Positions 1-6,418 of a stretch of 6,418 bases of DNA are shown here, piece after piece. Origin of the DNA: Bacillota bacterium (GTDB lineage: Bacteria > Bacillota > Clostridia > Lachnospirales > Lachnospiraceae); NCBI GenBank assembly GCA_023441145.1, contig JAEZQN010000241.1, positions 1 through 6,418 of the forward strand. Direction: 5' to 3'. A model generated the notes under the pieces. The model made no database searches. It had not been told where the DNA came from and was given only the letters and a program-made list of their open reading frames with translations. Position 1 is the stretch's first letter. Each line of letters opens with the position of its first letter. The position numbers and the translations under genes are program-made.

Positions 1-471
1 ATCTATACCCTTGGGCTTGGGTATAATCAAGTTCGTTCAGGTAAGAAAACCAATCCTCTAAAGATTGTTAAATACAGCTATTCAGAAGTGAAATTCTGGA
101 TTAAGACCACAGTAGCAAGTGTAGGTCAATTGATTATGGGTAAGGTGTCTCGAGATGAAATCAGTGGTCCAGTTGGAATTGTAGATATGATTGGTGACAC
201 TTATGAGGCAGCCAAGGCGGTTGACTTTAAGACGGTATTCATAAGTCTGGCATCTTTTGTCATTCTTCTAAGTGCCAATCTAGGGGTAATGAATTTACTT
301 CCATTTCCTGCCTTAGATGGTGGGCGTCTTGTATTTTTACTCATAGAGGCGATTCGTGGCAAACCAATTCCTGCTGAAAAAGAAGGTTTGGTTCATTTTG
401 TTGGGTTTGTACTGTTAATGCTGTTAATGATATTTGTAGTATATAATGATTTGATACGTATCTTTGGATAA
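1..471 (+). CDS. rseP: RseP/RasP-type site-2 intramembrane zinc metalloprotease, C-terminal part (5' end outside window)
   Basis: The frame is open from the first base, giving 156 residues before the TAA stop; the true start lies upstream, so a GTG at 88 is internal and not a start. The fragment holds the family signature ISGPVGI (window residues 54-60). A hydrophobic segment (about 79-99) then runs into NLLPFPALDGG (98-108), where the LDG aspartate D106 supplies the third zinc ligand of M50 proteases. A last transmembrane helix (about 131-150) precedes a short tail, DLIRIFG. The HExxH zinc motif and most of the PDZ domain should lie upstream and cannot be checked here. In the family, this enzyme cuts transmembrane segments of anti-sigma factors, signal-peptide remnants and cell-division proteins inside the cytoplasmic membrane. 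In Firmicutes it usually sits after cdsA and dxr and before MEP or replication genes, which agrees with ispG and polC following here. Confidence 0.93.
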   Translation: MYTLGLGYNQVRSGKKTNPLKIVKYSYSEVKFWIKTTVASVGQLIMGKVSRDEISGPVGIVDMIGDTYEAAKAVDFKTVFISLASFVILLSANLGVMNLLPFPALDGGRLVFLLIEAIRGKPIPAEKEGLVHFVGFVLLMLLMIFVVYNDLIRIFG

Positions 472-485
472 TAAAATTTTGATAA

Positions 486-520
486 GCTGTCAGCAGGGAA
501 TATCTGTTGGCAGCTTTTAT
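486..520 (+). terminator. Intrinsic terminator after rseP
   Basis: An 11-bp stem is formed by GCTGTCAGCAG (486-496) and CTGTTGGCAGC (504-514), fully paired if two G-U wobbles are allowed. The loop is 7 nt (497-503) and TTTTAT follows. It lies 14 nt after the rseP stop, the normal position for a Rho-independent terminator. The U tract is short, so some read-through into ispG is possible. Confidence 0.8.
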
Positions 521-562
521 CATCTGCCCTTAGTAGTAATGAGGTGGAGATTCTAAGAGTAA

Positions 563-591
563 TTCATTTTTATATACAAATGTGGTATAAT
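563..591 (+). promoter_or_regulatory. Predicted sigma-A extended -10 promoter for ispG-polC
   Basis: A perfect TATAAT lies at 586-591, directly preceded by TGG, which gives the extended -10 form TGnTATAAT. With a 17-nt spacer the -35 position reads TTCATT (563-568), a weak match to TTGACA; the extended -10 would compensate. Transcription should begin near 598, leaving a leader of about 30 nt before the ispG start. It follows the rseP terminator, so ispG-polC appears to have its own promoter. I see no operator or riboswitch-like structure in the leader. Confidence 0.7.
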
Positions 592-614
592 AATCGAAGG
601 TGAGTATAGCCAGT

Positions 615-621
615 AAAGGAG
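615..621 (+). promoter_or_regulatory. Ribosome binding site of ispG
   Basis: AAAGGAG ends 8 nt before the ATG at 630. It is a strong match to the anti-Shine-Dalgarno sequence at good spacing and fixes this ATG as the start. Confidence 0.85.
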
Positions 622-629
622 AATAACTT

Positions 630-1685
630 ATGTTAAGAAATAAGACAAAGATAATTAGGATTGGTGATCGATTTATTGGTGGCGATAATCCTATTTTAAT
701 ACAATCTATGACAAATACAAAAACAGAAGATGTAAAAGCGACTGTGGACCAAATCTTACGACTAGAGGAGGCTGGTTGTGACATTATCAGGCTAGCCGTT
801 CCTACTATGGAGGCGGCAGAGGCTTTTGGAAAGATAAAAAAGCAGATACACATTCCTATGGTAGCAGATATCCATTTTGACTACCGCCTAGCCCTAGAGG
901 CTATGAAACATGGGGCAGATAAGATTCGTATCAATCCTGGTAACATTGGTTCTAATGAAAGAGTAAAGGCCGTAGTAGATATGGCAAAGGAGAGAGAGAT
1001 CCCAATTCGAATTGGTGTGAATAGTGGCTCCTTGGAAAAGCACATTTTAGAGAAATATGGTAAAGTTACAGCAGCTGGTATTGTAGAGAGTGCCTTAGAT
1101 AAGGTAGCTATGGTAGAAGAACTAGGATATGACAACTTGGTTGTAAGTATTAAATCCTCTAACGTATTAATGTGTGTGGAAGCTCATAAGCTTATTGCTG
1201 AGAAGACCTTATATCCTTTACATGTAGGAATCACAGAGTCTGGTACTCTTCATTCTGGTAATGTAAAGTCTAGCGTTGGACTAGGAATCATTTTATATGA
1301 GGGGATTGGTAACACCATTCGAGTTTCCTTAACAGGTGATCCTGTGGAAGAAATTAAGACTGCAAAGGTCATTTTAAAGAGTCTAGGACTTAGTAAAGGT
1401 GGGGTAGAGGTAGTTTCTTGCCCAACCTGTGGAAGAACCCAGATTAATCTCATTGATCTTGCCAATCAAGTAGAAGCAATGGTGCAAGGCTATGATCTAG
1501 ATATTAAAGTGGCTGTGATGGGTTGCGTAGTAAATGGACCTGGAGAAGCCAAGGAAGCCGATATCGGTATTGCCGGAGGTCGAGGAGAAGGACTTATTAT
1601 TAAAAAAGGCGAGGTAGTAAAAAAGGTTCCAGAGGATAAATTGTTAGACGAACTTCGTCATGAACTAGACAACTTTAAGAAGTAA
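630..1685 (+). CDS. ispG: 4-hydroxy-3-methylbut-2-en-1-yl diphosphate synthase (HMBPP synthase, GcpE)
   Basis: This 351-residue cytosolic protein has the usual length for the short bacterial IspG form. The enzyme reductively converts methylerythritol cyclodiphosphate (MEcPP) to HMBPP, the penultimate step of the MEP isoprenoid pathway, with electrons from flavodoxin or ferredoxin. The N-terminal TIM-barrel part carries PILIQSMTNT (21-30), VADIHFDYRLAL (78-89) and the INPGNIG motif (101-107). The C-terminal iron-sulfur domain carries CPTCGRTQ with C264 and C267, then GCVVNGPGEA with C299 and E306. Three cysteines plus this glutamate are the known [4Fe-4S] ligands, so the active site looks intact. 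The ATG start is supported by AAAGGAG 8 nt upstream. polC begins 17 nt after the stop with no terminator between. Its own promoter separates it from rseP. The assignment is firm. Confidence 0.97.
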   Translation: MLRNKTKIIRIGDRFIGGDNPILIQSMTNTKTEDVKATVDQILRLEEAGCDIIRLAVPTMEAAEAFGKIKKQIHIPMVADIHFDYRLALEAMKHGADKIRINPGNIGSNERVKAVVDMAKEREIPIRIGVNSGSLEKHILEKYGKVTAAGIVESALDKVAMVEELGYDNLVVSIKSSNVLMCVEAHKLIAEKTLYPLHVGITESGTLHSGNVKSSVGLGIILYEGIGNTIRVSLTGDPVEEIKTAKVILKSLGLSKGGVEVVSCPTCGRTQINLIDLANQVEAMVQGYDLDIKVAVMGCVVNGPGEAKEADIGIAGGRGEGLIIKKGEVVKKVPEDKLLDELRHELDNFKK

Positions 1686-1690
1686 TGTAA

Positions 1691-1697
1691 AGAGGGG
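1691..1697 (+). promoter_or_regulatory. Ribosome binding site of polC
   Basis: AGAGGGG ends 5 nt before the ATG at 1703, just after the ispG stop. It is less canonical than the ispG site (GAGGGG rather than GGAGG). It is the only purine-rich site near the start and supports that ATG. Confidence 0.65.
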
Positions 1698-1702
1698 AAG
1701 CT

Positions 1703-4700
1703 ATGTTATTTTTTGATTCATTTGATCAATTCGAAGTTCATCAAAAGCTTGTGGAGTTGTTCCAATTTGTAGAGGTAAATAAGGTTACCTTACATCAAGC
1801 TACAAAGGTGATTACTGTTAGTATAGAAAGTGAAAATATCATTCCTTATCTGTATATGAGGACCATGGAAAAGCAAATGGAAAGAAGACTATTTCCTGGT
1901 TGGACTATAAAATTAAAGGAGCATTATAATCTAAAGTATAACAATAGCCTACCTGAGGTTATGAACCAATATAAGATTACTTTATGTGAGGAATTAAGAG
2001 AAGAGAGTGCTATCTTATCCTTATATATTAGTAATGATCAATATGAGATCAAAGACAATACCATTACCATAAGGATGGAGGATAATTTTATATCCAAGTC
2101 CTATTTTCAGACTTTAAAGCAGTTCTTGACGTCTGTGATGGAGGAACGGTTTGGTTTGACCATACAGGTGTCTTTGGAATTATATGAGAGTGAAAAGAAG
2201 GAAGATACAGAGGATTATAATAAGGCAATGGAACTTCATAAGCTTCGTCAGAAGGAAGCAAATGAAAATCCTCAGGAGAATAAGGAAACTTTAAATACTG
2301 TTAAGGAACTGACTCCAAAAGAAGCTGCAGCTAAGACAGAAGTTAAACAAAAGCCTAAGAGTGCTTCTAGTAACTTTGGTGAAAAGAAAGAGGCAGCAGG
2401 TTTTACAAGAAAATTCAACGAGGATAAGAAGAGTGCCTTTACGCCAAGAAGAAAACTTCCAGAAGATCCAAGTGTGGTATATGGACGAAACTTTGAAGGA
2501 GATTTGGTATCTATTATTGATATCCAAGACGAAATTGGAGAAGTTGTTATTCATGGTAAGATTGTAGCGTCAGATGCTAGAGAACTTCGAAATGGAAAAA
2601 CGTTATATATCTTTTCTATCACTGATTTTACAGACAGTATCAGTGTAAAGCTGTTCATAAATGCAGAGGAAGCAAAGGATACCATGGAGGCACTTAAAAA
2701 GGGCAATTTTGTACTTCTAAAAGGTATGGCTATTTATGATACGTATTCTAAAGAGGTTAGTATTGGTTCTGTGGTAGGAATCAAAAAGACCTCTGATTTT
2801 ACCACAAAACGTATGGATAAGAGCGAAGAGAAACGTGTTGAGCTACACTGCCATACAGTGATGAGTGATATGGATGCAGTTACCAATGTAAAATCCTTAA
2901 TTAAAAGGGCTATGGAATGGGGACATCCTGCCATTGCCATTACTGATCATGGGGTAGTACAATCCTTCCCTGAAGCAAATCATGCCGTAGATAAGGATTC
3001 ACCACTTAAGATTATCTATGGAATGGAAGCTTATCTAGTGGATGATACGAAGCAGATTGTAGAAAATGATAAAGGACAGAGCCTAGATACTCCATGTGTC
3101 GTATTTGACTTGGAGACTACTGGCTTTGATTCTAATATCAATCATATCATTGAAATAGGTGCAGTAAAGGTGATAAATGGTCAGATTGTAGATCGTTACT
3201 CTACCTTTGTAAATCCAGGCGTTCAGATTCCAGGCCGCATTACTGAGCTTACCAGCATCACAGATGAGGATGTTAAGGATGCTAAGGGAATAGAAGAAAT
3301 CTTACCTGAGTTTTTAGAATTTTGTAAGGATTGTGTGCTAGTAGCCCACAACGCTTCCTTTGACGTAGGGTTTATTGTGGCTAAGGGTAAGCTTTTTGAT
3401 ATTGGGGTTGATTACACGGTAATTGATACGGTAAGCTTAGCCAGGTATCTACTTCCAAACCTGTCTAAATATAAGCTTAACCTTGTAGCAAAGGAGCTTG
3501 GCATTGTACTTGAAAATCATCACCGTGCTGTAGATGATGCTTTTGCTACGGCAGAGATCTTTGTGAAGTTTATTGAGATGCTTAAGGAACAGGGGGTTAG
3601 CACCTTACATGAAATTAATGAGGCTGCTAAACTGACCCCAGAGGCAATAAAGAAGATGCCTACCTATCATGGAATCATCTTAGCAAAAAACGATATTGGA
3701 CGAGTGAATCTGTATAAACTAGTATCTCTGTCTCATATAGAGTATTTTGCTAGAAGGCCTAGAATTCCTAAGAGTTTATTGCAGGAAAATAGAGAAGGGT
3801 TAATTATTGGTTCTGCTTGTGAGGCAGGTGAAGTATTTCAAGCTATCGTAAGAAATCAACCAGAGGAAGAGATAAAACGAGTGGTCGATTTTTATGACTA
3901 CTTGGAGATTCAACCTCTTGGTAACAACGAATTTATGATTGAAAGTGAATATTATGAGGTTAGCTCTATGGAGGATATCATGGAGCTTAACAGAAGAGTC
4001 ATTGAGTGTGGTGACCGATATGACAAACCTGTTGTAGCTACTTGTGATGCTCATTTCCTTGATCCGGATGATGAGATATATCGAAGAGTAATTATGGCTG
4101 GTAAAGGGTTTAAGGATGCGGATCGACAGCCACCTCTTTATTACCGCACTACAGAGGAGATGTTAGAGGAATTTGCTTACCTTGGAAGTGCTAGGGCGAA
4201 AGAAGTGGTGATTACCAACACCAATAAAATTGCTGATATGATTGAGAAGATAAGTCCTGTACGACCTGACAAATGTCCTCCTGTGATTCCTGACTCAGAT
4301 AAGACCTTGCGTCGAATCTGTTATGAGAAGGCCCATTCTATGTATGGTGAAGATCTGCCAGAACAGGTATTAAATAGATTGGAGCATGAGCTTAATTCTA
4401 TTATTAATAATGGATTTGCGGTAATGTATATCATTGCACAAAAGCTAGTGTGGAAATCAAATGAGGATGGGTATTTGGTTGGTTCTCGTGGTAGTGTTGG
4501 TTCCTCTTTTGTAGCTACCATGGCAGGTATTACAGAGGTTAATCCTCTTCCTGCTCATTATTATTGTGGGAAATGTCATTATTCTGATTTTACTTCTGAG
4601 GAAGTAAAGAAATTCGCTGGTAGTTCAGGTTGTGATATGCCAGATAAACCTTGTCCTGTTTGTGGTGAGCCTCTATGTAAAGATGGACATGACATACCTT

Positions 4701-6175
4701 TTGAGACCTTCCTTGGTTTCTATGGAGATAAGGAACCGGATATCGATCTAAACTTCTCTGGGGAATACCAGAGTAAGGCACATGATTATACCGAGGTTAT
4801 CTTCGGAAAGGGGCATACCTTCCGTGCAGGGACCATTGGTACCTTAGCGGATAAAACTGCCTTTGGTTTTGTAAAGAATTATTATGAGGAACATGGTATT
4901 CGTAAGAGAAATGCAGAAATAGACCGAATTGTAGCTGGTTGCGTAGGGGTAAGAAGGACTACTGGCCAGCATCCTGGTGGAATCATAGTTCTACCTCATG
5001 GAGAGGAGATTTATTCTTTTACTCCTGTGCAAAGACCTGCCAATGATATGTCAACCAAGACAATTACGACTCATTTTGATTACCATTCCATCGACCATAA
5101 TCTACTTAAGTTAGATATACTTGGTCACGACGATCCAACTATGATACGTATGTTAGAGGATTTGACAGGAATCGATGCCAAGAAGATTGGCTTTGATGAT
5201 GAGAAGGTATTGTCGTTATTTGAAACGACAGAAGCTCTTGGTATTACTCCTGACAAATTGGTGGACTGTGACCGTGGTAGTCTTGGTATCCCTGAGTTTG
5301 GTACGGATTTTGTTATGCAGATGCTTAGAGACACGAAGCCAAAGAATTTCTCAGATCTCGTTCGTATCTCTGGACTTTCACATGGTACAGACGTATGGCT
5401 AAACAATGCACAGTATTTTATTGCCAATGGAAACTGTACACTGTCTACAGCAATTTGTACTCGTGATGATATTATGACCTTCTTAATATATAAGGGGGTA
5501 GAAAATGGTCTTGCTTTTAAGATAATGGAAAGTGTTCGTAAAGGTAAGGGCTTAACAGAGCAGATGGAAGAGGCTATGAAGGAGCAAGGCGTAGAGGATT
5601 GGTATATTGAATCCTGTAAACGAATCAAGTACATGTTCCCTAAAGCTCATGCTGTGGCCTATGTTATGATGGCCTTTCGTATAGCTTATTTTAAAGTATA
5701 TTATCCTCTTGCTTATTATGCAGCCTATTTTAGTATTCGTGCTTCTTCCTTTAGTTACGAGCTAATGTGTCAGGGAAAGTCTAAGTTAGAATACTATATG
5801 GCAGATTATAAGAAGAGAAGTAACGAACTGACTAAGAAGGAACAGGATACCTATAAGGATATGCGAATTGTTCAAGAAATGTACGCTAGAGGATTTGAGT
5901 TTTTACCGATTGATATCTATAAATCTCAGGCTAAGGACTTCCAGATTATTGACGGTAAGCTATTGCCTTCTTTTAGTACCATAGATGGACTAGGAGACAA
6001 AGCAGCAGAAGCGGTAGTGGATGCTGTAAAGGATGGAAAGTTTATGTCCAGGGATGACTTTAAAAATAGAACAAAAGTCAGTCAGTCTGTCATTGACTTA
6101 ATGGTGGATTTAGGGATTCTGTCAGATTTGCCGGCTTCGAATCAGCTTTCACTATTTGATACTATGAACTGGTAG
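1703..6175 (+). CDS. polC: DNA polymerase III alpha subunit, Gram-positive PolC type with proofreading exonuclease
   Basis: This is the replicative chromosomal polymerase of low-GC Gram-positives, 1490 residues against about 1440 in Bacillus. Domains in order: N-terminal domain (about 1-160); charged linker rich in K and E (about 162-258); OB fold (about 262-362, FEGDLVSIIDIQDE onward); PHP first half (VELHCHT, H382 and H384; ITDHG, D415 and H416; E442). DnaQ-like exonuclease inserted in PHP (about 464-625) with FDLETTGF (D469, E471), AHNASFD (D554) and HHRAVDDA (H607, D612). PHP second half to about 850 (CDAHF, D782 and H784). Palm and fingers with GSRGSVGSS (927-935), a zinc site C955/C958 and C984/C987, catalytic PDIDLNFSGEYQ (D1013, D1015) and LLKLDILGHDDPT (D1138). 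HhH-like region (about 1424-1477). C-terminal beta-clamp motif QLSLF (1481-1485), followed by five extra residues, DTMNW. All catalytic residues are present, with no frameshift. It is probably co-transcribed with ispG. The identification is certain. Confidence 0.99.
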   Translation: MLFFDSFDQFEVHQKLVELFQFVEVNKVTLHQATKVITVSIESENIIPYLYMRTMEKQMERRLFPGWTIKLKEHYNLKYNNSLPEVMNQYKITLCEELREESAILSLYISNDQYEIKDNTITIRMEDNFISKSYFQTLKQFLTSVMEERFGLTIQVSLELYESEKKEDTEDYNKAMELHKLRQKEANENPQENKETLNTVKELTPKEAAAKTEVKQKPKSASSNFGEKKEAAGFTRKFNEDKKSAFTPRRKLPEDPSVVYGRNFEGDLVSIIDIQDEIGEVVIHGKIVASDARELRNGKTLYIFSITDFTDSISVKLFINAEEAKDTMEALKKGNFVLLKGMAIYDTYSKEVSIGSVVGIKKTSDFTTKRMDKSEEKRVELHCHTVMSDMDAVTNVKSLIKRAMEWGHPAIAITDHGVVQSFPEANHAVDKDSPLKIIYGMEAYLVDDTKQIVENDKGQSLDTPCVVFDLETTGFDSNINHIIEIGAVKVINGQIVDRYSTFVNPGVQIPGRITELTSITDEDVKDAKGIEEILPEFLEFCKDCVLVAHNASFDVGFIVAKGKLFDIGVDYTVIDTVSLARYLLPNLSKYKLNLVAKELGIVLENHHRAVDDAFATAEIFVKFIEMLKEQGVSTLHEINEAAKLTPEAIKKMPTYHGIILAKNDIGRVNLYKLVSLSHIEYFARRPRIPKSLLQENREGLIIGSACEAGEVFQAIVRNQPEEEIKRVVDFYDYLEIQPLGNNEFMIESEYYEVSSMEDIMELNRRVIECGDRYDKPVVATCDAHFLDPDDEIYRRVIMAGKGFKDADRQPPLYYRTTEEMLEEFAYLGSARAKEVVITNTNKIADMIEKISPVRPDKCPPVIPDSDKTLRRICYEKAHSMYGEDLPEQVLNRLEHELNSIINNGFAVMYIIAQKLVWKSNEDGYLVGSRGSVGSSFVATMAGITEVNPLPAHYYCGKCHYSDFTSEEVKKFAGSSGCDMPDKPCPVCGEPLCKDGHDIPFETFLGFYGDKEPDIDLNFSGEYQSKAHDYTEVIFGKGHTFRAGTIGTLADKTAFGFVKNYYEEHGIRKRNAEIDRIVAGCVGVRRTTGQHPGGIIVLPHGEEIYSFTPVQRPANDMSTKTITTHFDYHSIDHNLLKLDILGHDDPTMIRMLEDLTGIDAKKIGFDDEKVLSLFETTEALGITPDKLVDCDRGSLGIPEFGTDFVMQMLRDTKPKNFSDLVRISGLSHGTDVWLNNAQYFIANGNCTLSTAICTRDDIMTFLIYKGVENGLAFKIMESVRKGKGLTEQMEEAMKEQGVEDWYIESCKRIKYMFPKAHAVAYVMMAFRIAYFKVYYPLAYYAAYFSIRASSFSYELMCQGKSKLEYYMADYKKRSNELTKKEQDTYKDMRIVQEMYARGFEFLPIDIYKSQAKDFQIIDGKLLPSFSTIDGLGDKAAEAVVDAVKDGKFMSRDDFKNRTKVSQSVIDLMVDLGILSDLPASNQLSLFDTMNW

Positions 6176-6184
6176 TTGATTAAC

Positions 6185-6280
6185 AAAAAAGGACTGTGTC
6201 TATGGAGTGGACCTCAAATGCTAGATAAAATATATCTATCATATGGAGGTGCACATTAGACATAGTCCTTTTTCTTTGTT
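6185..6280. terminator. Probable bidirectional terminator between polC and the convergent gene
   Basis: Read on the plus strand, the outer stem ends in AGTCC followed by TTTTTCTTTGTT. On the minus strand it ends in CAGTCC followed by TTTTTTGTTAA. Both exits therefore have a U tract directly after a GC-containing stem base, and the element sits between two genes that converge on it (stops at 6175 and 6312). This suits termination of both transcripts. The 54-nt insert between the outer arms is much larger than a usual terminator loop, but its inner tiers can fold. Confidence 0.7.
6186..6273. repeat. 88-nt three-tier imperfect palindrome downstream of polC
   Basis: The outer arms AAAAAGGACTGTGTCTA (6186-6202) and TAGACATAGTCCTTTTT (6257-6273) pair over all 17 positions with a single G-U wobble (6196 with 6263). 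A middle tier pairs GTGGACCTC (6207-6215) with GAGGTGCAC (6246-6254), 8 of 9 positions. An inner tier pairs ATG (6218-6220) with CAT (6240-6242) and TAGATA (6222-6227) with TATCTA (6233-6238) around the loop AAATA. Only small internal loops separate the tiers, so the segment folds into one rod on either strand. It has no open frame of note. It could be simply a long terminator, a non-autonomous mobile palindrome (MITE- or REP-like), or a structured RNA; sequence alone does not decide. Confidence 0.85.
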
Positions 6281-6311
6281 ATAGTGGCTAACTTTGATCA
6301 TTAAAACTAGC

Positions 6312-6418
6312 TTACTCCAATGTCTCGTTGACAATCTTGGCTAGTCGATTGGTTTCCTTTGGAATCTCTAGAGTATTTAGCCACTGGGTGGCTTCTTTCT
6401 CCATGGTTTCCTTTACTG
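6312..6418 (-). CDS. C-terminal end of an unrecognised convergent protein (5' part outside window)
   Basis: On the minus strand one frame is open from the window edge to a TAA at 6314-6312 and encodes 34 residues. They begin VKETMEKEATQW, continue with LNTLEIPKETNRLAKIV and end NETLE. The composition (charged, amphipathic, no rare-codon clusters) and the codon choice resemble the neighbouring genes. The frame ends just before the palindrome, as expected for a gene converging on polC. Of the other two minus-strand frames, one stops almost at once and the other gives an unlikely S/G/R/H-rich peptide. I do not recognise the family and assign no function. The fragment is short, so chance openness cannot be excluded. 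Confidence 0.55.
   Translation of the reverse strand, partial: VKETMEKEATQWLNTLEIPKETNRLAKIVNETLE

Noticed and set aside
88..471. GTG at 88 as the start of a small separate membrane protein
   Set aside because: The frame is open to the window edge, upstream codons read sensibly as protein, and there is no Shine-Dalgarno site. It is an internal valine of RseP.
530..853. 107-codon minus-strand frame overlapping the ispG promoter and 5' end
   Set aside because: It is antisense to conserved ispG codons, includes the predicted promoter region and has no plausible ribosome binding site or domain.
1619..1639. A-AAA-AAG slippery heptamer in the zero frame near the end of ispG (1619-1625), resembling a programmed -1 frameshift site
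   Set aside because: The -1 frame hits TAA after four codons (1637-1639) and would only remove the last residues. No clear stimulatory hairpin follows, and such A runs are common in AT-rich genes.
4565..4695. Cysteine-rich stretch in polC as a possible inserted zinc-finger domain
   Set aside because: The CxxC...CxxC arrangement just before the PDIDLNFSGEYQ motif is the standard zinc site of PolC polymerases and not an insertion.
5125..5634. 169-codon open frame on the minus strand inside polC
   Set aside because: It lies wholly antisense to the conserved PolC polymerase core. Its translation is rich in S, I and L with no recognisable domain, as expected of a shadow frame.
6287..6311. Weak inverted repeat GCTA...TAGC between the palindrome and the minus-strand stop
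   Set aside because: It has four outer and three inner pairs interrupted by two mismatches, and no U tract follows on either strand. This is within chance for AT-rich sequence.

Overview
The window looks like chromosomal DNA from a low-GC Firmicute, most likely a clostridium. The evidence is a Gram-positive-type replicative polymerase (PolC, with its 3'-5' exonuclease embedded in the PHP domain), purine-rich Shine-Dalgarno sites, AT-rich codon choice and the gene order rseP - ispG - polC. A Lachnospiraceae-like clostridium is my best guess, but that is inference from general resemblance; no marker gene in the window settles it.

Layout: (1) 1-471 is the 3' end of rseP, a site-2-type membrane metalloprotease whose start lies outside the window. 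(2) 472-629 is an intergenic gap holding a good intrinsic terminator (486-520) and then an extended -10 promoter (about 563-591). (3) 630-1685 is complete ispG, the [4Fe-4S] enzyme of the penultimate MEP-pathway step. (4) 1703-6175 is complete polC (1490 aa), 17 nt behind ispG with no terminator between them, so the two are probably co-transcribed from the promoter at about 590. (5) 6176-6311 is intergenic and dominated by an 88-nt, three-tier imperfect palindrome (6186-6273). It can end transcription on both strands and may also be a dispersed palindromic element. (6) 6312-6418 on the minus strand is the 3' end of an unrecognised convergent gene.

Functionally this is a housekeeping segment. 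RseP cleaves membrane-embedded proteins, IspG makes HMBPP for isoprenoids (undecaprenyl carrier, quinones), and PolC copies the chromosome. The protein-coding part is ordinary and all key catalytic motifs appear intact. I see no defence system, transposase, CRISPR array, tRNA or rRNA. The one structure that the genes do not explain is the long palindrome after polC.
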